A stretch of DNA of 64,000 nt from Micromonospora sp. CCTCC AA 2012012 (GTDB lineage Bacteria; Actinomycetota; Actinomycetes; Mycobacteriales; Micromonosporaceae). Numbering within the stretch: position 1 is the first letter of the stretch; the number at the start of each line of letters is the position of its first letter. Location of the stretch: NCBI RefSeq assembly GCF_040499845.1, contig NZ_CP159342.1:4402001-4466000 (forward strand), written 5' to 3'. Shown in pieces: positions 8,704-18,468 of this stretch. The notes under the pieces are model-generated. The model was not told the DNA's origin and ran no database searches. It saw only the letters and a program-made list of their open reading frames with translations. Position numbers and translations under genes: made by a program.

Positions 8704-9162
8704 GCCGCCGATTTATCGCCCGGAGCGCATTCGGCCGCCACCGCCCCCTCCCGCCTGCCGCCGCCTGGACCGCATCCACCAACTCTCGTCACGGAGCGTC
8801 ACATCGGCCCACGTGTCACCGAGGGTGAGGACCACCTGGGACGCGTGACGCACCAGACGCCGCCTTTGCTCTGCCGCCACCCACGCAACACCCAGCCGAG
8901 CTGCTATTTCTCATCGATCTTCGGGCGACAACGCTGCCGCAGCGCACACGCAGAGCAACTGTTGCGTATGAGGCTGCAGAGCAAAGGCGACGAGCAGCAC
9001 TCCGGCGACACCTCACATCGTGACCACGCGTAAGTAGCGATGACCATCCGGAGTTGGCCGGCCGCGCGTCGGGTCGCCTTCCACCCGGGAGCAACGCCCG
9101 AGCGACGACCGGGCGAAGTCCGGCGACGCTCGTTCCATCCGCGCGGGCAAAGGGGCGGTAGG
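8704..9162. other. Gene-free region containing palindromic element copy A
   Basis: No ORF here has coding-like codon use. The region holds the upstream sequence of the GNAT gene and a 129-bp palindromic element (8861-8989). The rest, including 9040-9160 upstream of the next gene's 3' end, shows nothing recognisable. Confidence 0.6.
8861..8989. repeat. Palindromic repeat element, copy A (129 bp)
   Basis: The ends are perfect 14-bp inverted repeats, CGCCTTTGCTCTGC (8861-8874) and GCAGAGCAAAGGCG (8976-8989). Pairing continues imperfectly inward for about 17 more bases, including ACGCAACA on both sides. The left 28 bases (from 8863) match the left arm of copy B at 43091 with two differences and in the same orientation. 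It encodes no transposase, so it is a non-autonomous REP- or MITE-like element. Confidence 0.75.
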
Positions 9163-9915
9163 TCAGGTCGGTGGGCCGGGGCGGCGCAGGTGCAGCCGGG
9201 TGGCGGTGAGCAGGTCGACCAGCTCCGCACCCTCACCGGGGGCGAGCGTGCGGAACGCGGCCGAGGCGAGCCGGTCGGTCACCGCCTCCGCCCAGAGCCG
9301 ACGCCGCACCAGCGGACCGACCGGGGGGTACGGGGGCGGCCAGCCGCAGGCCGCCGCACCCGTCTCGCCCTCCGGCCCGGCCAGCACCGCCTCCAGCGGA
9401 GTCATCCCACCGGCCCGTACGGCCAGCAGGTGCGCCCCGGCGAAGTGCTCGCGGAGCAGGTGCAGCCCGACGGCGGCCCGGGCACCGGGCGTGTCCAGCG
9501 GCACCGGCATGGCCCGCCAGGCGGCGAAGAGCGGCATCCCGCTGGCGTCGGCCGCCTCCACCGCCCGCCCCAGCAGCCCGACCAGTCGCGGCAACCCGGG
9601 CGCGTCGGCCAGGTGCTGGGCACCCCAGCGGCAGCACTCGGCCAGGTTCGCCGCGGCCACCTCCAGCGGCCGGAGCGTACGCGCGGCGGCGTCCCAGCCG
9701 TCGGCGACGGCCTCCGGGGCGATGAAGCCGAGCGCCGCCGCCGCCGTCTCGGCCCGGACGTCACCGAGTGCGCCGGCGCGGCCGGTGATGTAGAAGGCCC
9801 AGCCGGAGATGCCGAGCAGCCGGGCCCGGCGCAGCGTGGCCGGGCAGCGGCTGAACGCCTCTCCCAGCTCCAGCACCAGGGGCTTGCCGGCGGCGGCGAC
9901 CTGCTCCGGGGTCAT
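9163..9915 (-). CDS. SCO6745-like protein of unknown function
   Basis: The 250-residue protein starts at an ATG and is mostly helical with many alanines. It resembles the actinobacterial SCO6745-type family, with segments GWAFYITGRAGALG (about 38-51) and FIAPEAVADGWDAA (about 64-77) at the expected places. No catalytic motif or membrane segment is visible. It is the last of a run of minus-strand genes, 62 bp after the coiled-coil gene, and may be co-transcribed with it. The family's biochemical role is not known to me, so no function is proposed. Confidence 0.6.
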   Translation of the reverse strand: MTPEQVAAAGKPLVLELGEAFSRCPATLRRARLLGISGWAFYITGRAGALGDVRAETAAAALGFIAPEAVADGWDAAARTLRPLEVAAANLAECCRWGAQHLADAPGLPRLVGLLGRAVEAADASGMPLFAAWRAMPVPLDTPGARAAVGLHLLREHFAGAHLLAVRAGGMTPLEAVLAGPEGETGAAACGWPPPYPPVGPLVRRRLWAEAVTDRLASAAFRTLAPGEGAELVDLLTATRLHLRRPGPPT

Positions 9916-9977
9916 GGGCCGGACACCGCGGCCAGGGGTCCGGACGACGTCCGTCCAACGTGGTCAACCATCGTCGA

Positions 9978-10916
9978 TCAGTCTGCCCGCTCACCGCCCC
10001 CGGCGGCAGCCCCCTCTTCGGCCTCCAGCGCCTCCACCGCGCCCTCCACCTCGCCGGTACGCCGCCGGGCCACGCTCACCGACCGCTCGGCGGCCCGCCG
10101 GGCCAGCCGGGCCCGGCTGAGTTCCTGCTCGGCGACGGCCCGGCGGCGTTCCAGCTCGGCGAGTTCCGTCTCGATCCGGTCCAGGGCCGTCGCGCCGTCC
10201 TCCGCGGAGCGGACCGCCGCCGCCAACTCGGCCTCGGCCCGCTCCTGGTCACCCCGGGCCTTTGCCAGCTCCCGGTCCAGCGCCCGACGCCGCTTGGCCC
10301 GTTCGGCACGGGCGGCCCGCTCGGCCGCCCGCTCGTCACGCGCCCGCCGGGTCTCGGCCCGGTCCGCCCCCCGGTCCGGCGTGGGCGGCTCCTCCGTGTC
10401 GCCGGTGACCAGCCGCAGCTGGGGTCGGGGCACCTCCCCGAACCCGGCGTAGTGGGTGGCCCGCAGCAGTCGGCCCGCGCGGACCTGCTCGGCGACCTCG
10501 GCGTCGGAGAGCGCCGCGTTGAGGGTGGCCTCCACCTCGGCCAGCGGAAGCTTCCCGGTGGGCGGGGCGTCGGGCTCGGCGGCGGCCAGCCTGCGTACCT
10601 CGGCCACCAGCGCGCCCACCACGGCCCGGCGCTGCGCGGAGAGCTCGCGCAGCTTGGCGCCGCGCAGTTCGCGCTGGGCGGCCCGCAGCGACTCGGCGAG
10701 CTGCACCAGGTCGGCGACCAGGTCCGGCCGGCGGATGGCCAGCAGGTTGACCAGCCAGGCCGCCACGGTGGGGCGGCGCAGCCGGGCGAGCTGCCGGGCG
10801 GTGGCCGGGTCGCCGGCCCGGCGGGCCTCGGCGACCGCGGCGTCCCGGGCGGCGACGAACCGGTCCGGCGGCGTGGCGTAGAGCTGCCGGACCTGCTCGG
10901 GGGACGGGTCGGGCAT
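9978..10916 (-). CDS. Conserved hypothetical protein with C-terminal coiled coil
   Basis: The 312-residue protein has an N-terminal helical domain (1-170) containing LRRPTVAAWLVNLLAIRRP, a short acidic linker, and a highly charged Ala/Arg/Glu coiled coil (about 185-300). No signal peptide, membrane helix or enzymatic motif is seen. The start lies 5 bp after the stop of the metallo-beta-lactamase gene, so the two are probably one operon. Proteins of this layout are common in actinomycetes and uncharacterised. A structural or nucleoid-associated role is possible but unsupported. Confidence 0.7.
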   Translation of the reverse strand: MPDPSPEQVRQLYATPPDRFVAARDAAVAEARRAGDPATARQLARLRRPTVAAWLVNLLAIRRPDLVADLVQLAESLRAAQRELRGAKLRELSAQRRAVVGALVAEVRRLAAAEPDAPPTGKLPLAEVEATLNAALSDAEVAEQVRAGRLLRATHYAGFGEVPRPQLRLVTGDTEEPPTPDRGADRAETRRARDERAAERAARAERAKRRRALDRELAKARGDQERAEAELAAAVRSAEDGATALDRIETELAELERRRAVAEQELSRARLARRAAERSVSVARRRTGEVEGAVEALEAEEGAAAGGGERAD

Positions 10917-10921
10917 CCGGG

Positions 10922-11554
10922 TCAGGCGTCGATGCGGGTGCCGGGCTCCAGGCGCCGGTACTCGGTGCCGGAGAGCGCGGTGTACTGCCGGTCGAGCACC
11001 CCGAGGCCGTTGGTGTTGAGCAGCGCGTCGTGCAGGGCGAAGGCGCGACGCGGGGCCGCCGCCCGGATGAAGTCGACCACCTCGGAGAACTTCGACCAGG
11101 GTGCGTGGATCGGCGCGAAGAGCGTGTCGACCTGCACGTCGTCGGGCACGACCAGCGAGTCCCCCGGGTGGTAGACCGTCTCGTTGAGCAGGTAGCCGAC
11201 GTTGTCGACCACCGGGATGTCGGGGTGGATGACGGCGTGCCGACCGCCGTAGGTGCGCACCGGCACGCCGGCCGCGGTGAACGACTCCCCCGGCCCGACG
11301 ACCGTCAACGTCTCGACGGCGTCACCCAGCAGCGCGGTCAGCGAGGCGGGACCGTGCACGGTGACCGGTCGCCGGGCCACCGCCCGCGTCAGCGCCTCGA
11401 CGTCGACGTGGTCCGGGTGCTCGTGCGTGATCAGCACCGCGTCCGCCCCGTCCAGCGCCGTCGCCGGATCGCTGAAGACGCCGGGATCGACGACGAGCAC
11501 TCCCCCGTCGTGCTCCACCCGGAGGCAGGAGTGGGCGTACTTGGTGACCTGCAT
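10922..11554 (-). CDS. Metallo-beta-lactamase-fold hydrolase, UlaG-like
   Basis: The 210-residue protein carries the metal motif THEHPDH (H44, H46, D48, H49) and later conserved histidines (YHPGDS, ALHDAL). It resembles the short 'MBL fold' proteins related to UlaG and N-acyl phospholipase D-like hydrolases. ATG at 11554 is chosen because GAGGAG sits 5-6 nt upstream and the following MQVTKYAHSCLRVE is the usual family start; longer readings run into promoter sequence. The intergenic region holds the dyad CGATT-N4-AATCG (11565-11578), a possible operator. The substrate is unknown. Confidence 0.82.
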   Translation of the reverse strand: MQVTKYAHSCLRVEHDGGVLVVDPGVFSDPATALDGADAVLITHEHPDHVDVEALTRAVARRPVTVHGPASLTALLGDAVETLTVVGPGESFTAAGVPVRTYGGRHAVIHPDIPVVDNVGYLLNETVYHPGDSLVVPDDVQVDTLFAPIHAPWSKFSEVVDFIRAAAPRRAFALHDALLNTNGLGVLDRQYTALSGTEYRRLEPGTRIDA

Positions 11555-11672
11555 CGTGACTCCTCGATTATCGAATCGTGACGTCCTCAGCGCAGTCTGC
11601 CGGAACCGACGCGGTGTCGCGTCGCGTCCGACGTATCGGCCCCGGCTCGGGGCGAAGAGGATCGGAGCGGGG

Positions 11673-12653
11673 ATGAGCGTACGACGTGGACGCCGGCGGA
11701 CCATGGCGTGGACGGCGGTGGGACTGTCGGCGGTGCTGGTCGCGGGCGGCTGTGGTGCGGACGGCGGGGAGCGGGACAGCTCCGCTCCGGCGGCGAAGGC
11801 ACCGGTCGTGAGCGACGCCGACCGTGCCGGTGGACAGGATGCTGCGGGTGCCCCGGCGCAGGGCGGGGCGGGCGCGCCGGACCTGCGGGTCGACCAGCGG
11901 GCGATCATCTACACCGGAACGATGCGGGTGCAGGTCGAGGACGTGGAGGCCGCCGCCCGCGCGGCGATCGTCACGGTCACCGTGGCCGGCGGCTTCGTCG
12001 GCGGGGACCAGCGGCGCAGCGACGAGAGCAGTTCCCGGGCGGAGCTGCAGCTGCGGGTGCCGGCGGCGAAGTTCACCACGGTGGTCGACGATCTCGCCAG
12101 GCTGGGCCGGCAGCAGCAGCGGGAGGTGCACACCGAGGACGTCACCGAGGAGACCGTCGACCTGGACGCCCGGATCATCAGCCAGCGCGCGCGGGTGGAG
12201 AGCGCCCGCAAGCTGCTGGCCCGGGCCGGCTCGACGAGTGAATTGGTCTCGCTGGAGAACGAGCTGGGCCGGCGGGAGGCCGACCTGGCGTCGCTGGAGG
12301 CGAAGAAGCGCCGGCTGGCCGACCTGACCGCGCTCTCCACCATCACGGTGACCTTCGTCGGGAAGGACGCCCCGGCCGAGGACACGCCGGACGAGACCGG
12401 CTTCCTGGTGGGGCTGCGCGGCGGCTGGAAGGCGTTCGTGGCATCGCTGACGGTGGCGCTCACCGTCCTCGGCGCACTGCTGCCCTGGCTGGTGCTGCTG
12501 GGGCTGCCGCTGACGGCGTTGATCGTCGTGCTGCGCCGACGCGGCGCGCGGCGTCGGCCCACCCCGCCGGCCGGGCCGCAGCCGACCGGACCGGCGGGTG
12601 GTCCGCTGCCTAGCGCGCCGCCGCCAGTGCCCGCAACGCGGTCTGCACCATGA
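11673..12653 (+). CDS. DUF4349 lipoprotein with C-terminal membrane anchor
   Basis: The 326-residue protein has a positively charged N-terminus and a lipobox LVAGGC (Cys about 27), a low-complexity spacer, a DUF4349 domain (about 65-235) with a coiled-coil segment rich in LENELGRREADL, one membrane helix (about 265-290) and an arginine/proline tail. DUF4349 proteins are exported and uncharacterised. ATG at 11673 has GGAG upstream, and codon use becomes typical only from there. The last 44 bp overlap the convergent amidohydrolase gene, unusual in a genome where convergent genes normally carry a terminator between them. Confidence 0.82.
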   Translation: MSVRRGRRRTMAWTAVGLSAVLVAGGCGADGGERDSSAPAAKAPVVSDADRAGGQDAAGAPAQGGAGAPDLRVDQRAIIYTGTMRVQVEDVEAAARAAIVTVTVAGGFVGGDQRRSDESSSRAELQLRVPAAKFTTVVDDLARLGRQQQREVHTEDVTEETVDLDARIISQRARVESARKLLARAGSTSELVSLENELGRREADLASLEAKKRRLADLTALSTITVTFVGKDAPAEDTPDETGFLVGLRGGWKAFVASLTVALTVLGALLPWLVLLGLPLTALIVVLRRRGARRRPTPPAGPQPTGPAGGPLPSAPPPVPATRSAP

Positions 12654-13869
12654 GGCGTACGCCCGCGGGAATGGCGCGCTCGTCCACGTCGAACGAGGCC
12701 CGGTGCAGGTCGACGTTGGGTCCGGCCCGGCCGACGCCGAGCCGGGCGAGCGCGCCGGGCACGTGCTCCAGGTACCAGGAGAAGTCCTCGCCGCCCATGC
12801 TCTGCGGAGTCTCCGCGATGCCCTCCGGGCCGAGCGCGGCGGCGGTGGCGGCGGTGAGCACGCCGATCGCCCGGGCGTCGTTGCTGACCGGCGGCCGGCC
12901 GCGCAGGTATTCCAGGTCGACCGTCGCACCGGTGGGCGCGATGACGTCCCGGACCACCTGAGCGACGATCTTGGGCGCCTGCTCCCAGGTGTCGCGGTCC
13001 ATCACCCGCAGGGTGCCGGCGGCGCACGCCTCGGAGGGGATGACGTTGTAGCGGGTGCCGGCCGAGGCGTGGCCGAACACCAGCAGCAGTCCGCTGTTGG
13101 CCGGCACCCGGCGGCTGACCAGGGTCGGCACCTCGGTGACCAGCCGGCCCAGCGCGTCGACCAGGTCCACGGTGAGGTGCGGGCGGGCGGTGTGTCCACC
13201 CGGGCCGGTGAGCCGGACGGTGACGTTGTCGGCCGCCGCGGTGATCGGGCCGACCCGCAGGCCGACCTTGCCCACCGGCAGGTTGGGGTCGCAGTGCACG
13301 GCGAAGATCTGCACCACGTCGTCGAGGCCGCCGGCCTCGATGACCTCCAGCGAACCGCAGGGCAGGATCTCCTCGGCCGGCTGGAAGATGAGCCGGACCC
13401 GGCCGTCGAGCCGGCCCAGGTCGGCGAGCTGGGCCAGCAGCATGCCGACCCCGAGCATCACCGTGGTGTGCACGTCGTGGCCGCAGGCGTGGCAGACGCC
13501 CTCCACCGTGGACCGGTACGGCACGTCCTTCGGGTCGGTCAGCGGAAGCGCGTCGATGTCGGCCCGCAGGGCGATGACCGGGCCGTCCGGGCGCCCGTCG
13601 ATGTCGCAGATGACCCCGTTGCCCTTGGGCAGCATCCGGGGGTTGAGCCCGGCCAGGGAGAGTTCCCGGGCGATCAGCGCGGCCGTCTCGAACTCCTCGC
13701 CGGAGAGTTCCGGGTGGGAGTGGATGTGACGGCGGGTGGCGATCAGGCCCGGTACCCGGAGGGCGAGCAGATGGTCGAGCTCGAACGGCAGCGGCTGGGA
13801 CCCGGATGGCGCCTCCGGCCAGGACGACGCCAATTGGCCGCCCACGGGCAGCGTCAACGCACTCGTCAC
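12610..13869 (-). CDS. M20-family amidohydrolase
   Basis: The product (419 residues from GTG 13869) has the M20D metal motifs: RRHIHSHPELSG near the N-terminus, CHACGHDVHTT, FQPAEE, AVHCDPNLPVG and GGEDFSWYLE near the C-terminus. The family hydrolyses N-acyl or N-carbamoyl amino acids and indole-amino acid conjugates using two metal ions. The start is unsettled: the frame stays open upstream to an ATG at 14067 preceded by AGGAGG, adding 66 residues, but that extension has GC3 near 60% and contains TAGGCT, which looks like a -10. The ordinary family length favours 13869. Confidence 0.85.
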   Translation of the reverse strand: MTSALTLPVGGQLASSWPEAPSGSQPLPFELDHLLALRVPGLIATRRHIHSHPELSGEEFETAALIARELSLAGLNPRMLPKGNGVICDIDGRPDGPVIALRADIDALPLTDPKDVPYRSTVEGVCHACGHDVHTTVMLGVGMLLAQLADLGRLDGRVRLIFQPAEEILPCGSLEVIEAGGLDDVVQIFAVHCDPNLPVGKVGLRVGPITAAADNVTVRLTGPGGHTARPHLTVDLVDALGRLVTEVPTLVSRRVPANSGLLLVFGHASAGTRYNVIPSEACAAGTLRVMDRDTWEQAPKIVAQVVRDVIAPTGATVDLEYLRGRPPVSNDARAIGVLTAATAAALGPEGIAETPQSMGGEDFSWYLEHVPGALARLGVGRAGPNVDLHRASFDVDERAIPAGVRLMVQTALRALAAAR

Positions 13870-14547
13870 GTCGTTTTCTCGATCACTAGAGATGGATGGA
13901 TCATCGGGCAGAACAGCAGACAGCCTAGACCTCCGACGGTGACGCTGCGCAACGTCTTTCGCGTAGCGATCGGACCGCACAGCGTCACGAATGCCCTCGT
14001 GAATGCCCTGGTGGGACGGCTCGAATATCTGCGGGACAGCAGGTAGATCGCGGTCGAACGCCGTCATCTGCCCCACACCTCCTACAACGCGTAACCGATT
14101 CAACGGCTACCGGATAATCCCTCGACTTCGGGACGTCGTTCCGAATTGTCGCATTAGTCGCTGCAATTAACTGCCGGTCCGACAATTGCCCGACAACGCA
14201 CGGCAGCCGGACGACTCCCGACGGTGACATGACAGCCCGGCACGCGACCGCACACACTGTCCGTCCCGTTCACCCGAACGGGTTACCCGCATTCCCGAAT
14301 GGCACACGCACCGCGCGACAGGACCGCGCCGCCCGGAGGCCGGCGGGCCGGCCGGGCGACGTCGCCCGGGGGGCCGCACCGGGCCGGCTCCGCGGAAGCC
14401 GGCGTGCGGGGAGAACTCGACTGTAACGCCGCCGAACGGCCCCTGGCGAGAGGAAATCCGCAGGTCAGCAACGCAGAAGGCGGCTCCGGGCCGGGTCCCG
14501 TGGGCACCGACGGAGCCGCCTTCGACCGCGTCGTCGCGGGGCCGACC
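13870..14547. other. 678-bp low-GC intergenic region with possible N-terminal extension
   Basis: This stretch is clearly lower in GC than its surroundings. On the minus strand it holds the in-frame extension of the amidohydrolase (ATG 14067, ribosome site AGGAGG about 10 nt before it) and a candidate -10 TAGGCT within that extension. From 14100 to 14460 no coding pattern is seen on either strand. The right end holds the terminator of the mutase gene. Confidence 0.55.
14476..14523 (-). terminator. Terminator downstream of the mutase gene
   Basis: GAAGGCGGCTCCG (14476-14488) pairs perfectly with CGGAGCCGCCTTC (14511-14523), 25 nt after the stop of the minus-strand mutase gene. Confidence 0.7.
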
Positions 14548-16131
<1,584 letters not shown>

Positions 16132-16295
16132 CACCGGATGGTAGGACGGGAGTCGACATCGATGGGTGAGGGATACCGCACACCTGTCGACCAGGTCGAC
16201 CGGAGGTGAACAGCTCGCCACATACCGTTCGGTAGCCAAACGTCGGCCGCGTCGGGTTTCGCATCGGCCGTCGGAACCAGCAAGATAGGGGGGTT
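16132..16295. promoter_or_regulatory. Divergent promoter region with GTCGAC palindrome
   Basis: Between the divergent mutase and kinase genes lies GTCGACC-A-GGTCGAC (16186-16200), a perfect 7+7 dyad. A further GTCGAC occurs at 16152-16157. It could be an operator for either gene. No clear -10 was assigned. Confidence 0.4.
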
Positions 16296-18419
16296 GTGTC
16301 CCAGCCCCCCTCGATATCCCCCGGTGGCTTTTCTGTGACTCAGATCCCGACGTGGAGCGGCGGACCAGTCAACACTCCCTCCAACGGTCGCGCGGCGCCC
16401 GGCACCACCATCGGTGGTCGCTACTCGCTGCGGTCGCCGGTGGGCAACGGAGGCATGGGCACGGTCTGGCGTGCCACAGACACGCTGCTGCGCCGCGACG
16501 TGGCGGTCAAGGAGGTCGTCCTCCCGCCGGGGCTCGCCCCCAGCGACCGCGACGCGATGTACGAGCGCACCCTCCGCGAGGCCCGCGCCGCCGCCGCGAT
16601 CCAGCACCCGGCCGTGGTCCAGGTGTACGACGTGGTCACCGAGGGTGGCCGGCCGTGGATCGTGATGGAGCTGCTGGACGCCCGCAGCCTCGCCGACATG
16701 GTGATCGAGGACGGCCCGGTCGTGCCCCGCGCGGTCGCCAAGATCGGCATCGCGCTGCTCGGCGCGCTGGAGGTGGCGCACGCGATCGGCGTACTGCACC
16801 GCGACGTCAAGCCCGCCAACGTGCTGATCTGCACCGACGGCCGCTGCGTGCTCACCGACTTCGGGGTCGCCCGGATGCCGACCGACGTGCAGCTCACCAC
16901 CCCGGGCATGGTGCTCGGCTCGCCGCACTTCATCTCGCCGGAACGGGCGATGGGGCAGGAGTTCGGCCCGCCCAGCGACCTCTTCTCGCTCGGCGTGACG
17001 CTCTACACGGCGGTGGAGGGGCGGCCCCCGTTCGACAAGGGCGACCCGATCGAGACCATGCACGCGGTGGTCGAGGACCCGCCGGCCACCCCACAGCGCA
17101 GCGGCCCGCTGACCGGTGTGCTGATGGGCCTGCTGGAGAAGGACCCGGCCCGTCGGCTCGACGTGCACGACGCCCGCCGGATGCTGCGCGAGCTGCTCGC
17201 CGGCCCGCTGACCAGCACCGCCACCGCGGTCAACTCGGTCACCGACCCGTACGCCGTGGTGCCGGTGCAGCGGCCCGCCGCGCCCCCGCCGCCCGCCGCG
17301 AAGCCGGAGCCGAAGCCCTCGGGGCAGATCGGCGGCCGGGCGATGATCGGCCCGGGCGAGTCGCTGACCGACCGGCTGGCCGCGTTGCGCCGTGGCGAAC
17401 GCCCGACCGCGGCGAAGGCCGGCAGCGCCGCCGCCCTCGACGACACCAGCGCCGACGCGCTGGCCGGCCCGCTGCACACGCCGACCGGCGCGATGTCGGC
17501 CGGCGGGGTCTACGGCGGCGCGCCGGAGGCGACCCAGCGGATCGGCGGCCAGGCCGACGCGACCCAGCGGATCGGCGGCGGCCAGGCCGACGCCACCCAG
17601 CGGATCGGCGGCGGGCACCCGGACGCCACCCAGCAGGTCCCGTTCCGGGCGCCGGAGGCGACGCAGCGGATCGGCGGCGGCTATGCCGGCAACCAGTGGT
17701 CGGTGCCGGGCACCGGCCAGTCCTGGACGTCGCCGGCCACGGCCCCCACCGCCACCGGTGGCGGCGCGGTCGGCAGGGCCAAGGGGGTCGCCGGCCAGCT
17801 CGTCGGCACCGTCAAGGGCTGGCCCCGCAAGCTCCAGCTCGCGGTGGCCGGCGGCGTGGCGGTGCTGCTGCTGATCGGCGCGGTCGTCCTCTTCGGCGGT
17901 GACGACGAGCCGACCCGGCCGATCGTCACGGCGCCGCCGACCGCGACCGCCCCGGCCGGTCCCGGCGTGGAGATGCAGGAGCACACGGCGAAGGGCATCA
18001 CGGTCCAGGTGCCGAAGGGCTGGGACCGGCAGACCGGCGGCCTCTACGTCGACTTCGTCGACCCGGCGGACAGCGGCCGTAAGGTGCGCATCATCGCGGA
18101 GAAGTGGGGCGGCACCTCGGTCAGCTGGGCCGAGTTCGCCTCGCGGAACCTCAAGGCGAAGAGCGGCACGAGCAAGACCTGTCCGGAGCCGTACCGGGAG
18201 GTGTCGGTGACCGAGCAGAAGCTGGCGGGCGAGCCGGCGGCCGAGCTGGAATACACCTGCGGCGAGGGCGACGCCATGCGGCACGGGGTGTGGCGGGGCG
18301 TGGTGAAGGACGGCAAGGTCTACTCGTTCTACCTCTCCTCGACCGACGCCAAGTTCGCCGAGAGCCGGCCGATCTTCGACGCGATGGCCGGCTCGTTCCA
18401 GCTCACCGGGGCCAACTGA
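16296..18419 (+). CDS. Membrane serine/threonine protein kinase (PknB family)
   Basis: The 707-residue protein has a Hanks-type kinase domain (about 42-310) with GNGGMGTVW, catalytic Lys VAVKEV (K72), HRDVKPAN (169-176), DFGVAR and a threonine-rich activation loop followed by SPERAMG. A disordered linker follows (about 315-505), containing several [13 protein letters not shown] repeats. One membrane helix (about 513-533) leads to an extracytoplasmic domain of about 170 residues with two cysteines, which is not a PASTA domain. The kinase would sense something outside and phosphorylate cytoplasmic proteins. The GTG start has only a GGGGGG stretch before it. Confidence 0.9.
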   Translation: MSQPPSISPGGFSVTQIPTWSGGPVNTPSNGRAAPGTTIGGRYSLRSPVGNGGMGTVWRATDTLLRRDVAVKEVVLPPGLAPSDRDAMYERTLREARAAAAIQHPAVVQVYDVVTEGGRPWIVMELLDARSLADMVIEDGPVVPRAVAKIGIALLGALEVAHAIGVLHRDVKPANVLICTDGRCVLTDFGVARMPTDVQLTTPGMVLGSPHFISPERAMGQEFGPPSDLFSLGVTLYTAVEGRPPFDKGDPIETMHAVVEDPPATPQRSGPLTGVLMGLLEKDPARRLDVHDARRMLRELLAGPLTSTATAVNSVTDPYAVVPVQRPAAPPPPAAKPEPKPSGQIGGRAMIGPGESLTDRLAALRRGERPTAAKAGSAAALDDTSADALAGPLHTPTGAMSAGGVYGGAPEATQRIGGQADATQRIGGGQADATQRIGGGHPDATQQVPFRAPEATQRIGGGYAGNQWSVPGTGQSWTSPATAPTATGGGAVGRAKGVAGQLVGTVKGWPRKLQLAVAGGVAVLLLIGAVVLFGGDDEPTRPIVTAPPTATAPAGPGVEMQEHTAKGITVQVPKGWDRQTGGLYVDFVDPADSGRKVRIIAEKWGGTSVSWAEFASRNLKAKSGTSKTCPEPYREVSVTEQKLAGEPAAELEYTCGEGDAMRHGVWRGVVKDGKVYSFYLSSTDAKFAESRPIFDAMAGSFQLTGAN

Positions 18420-18468
18420 GTCGAGGCCGACGGTCGGTGGTGATCCGTCGCCGTGCTATCAAGAGGCA

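Noticed and set aside
13870..14547. A tRNA or riboswitch in the low-GC intergenic region
   Set aside because: No cloverleaf or known aptamer core could be found by eye; the stems seen are explained by the mutase terminator.
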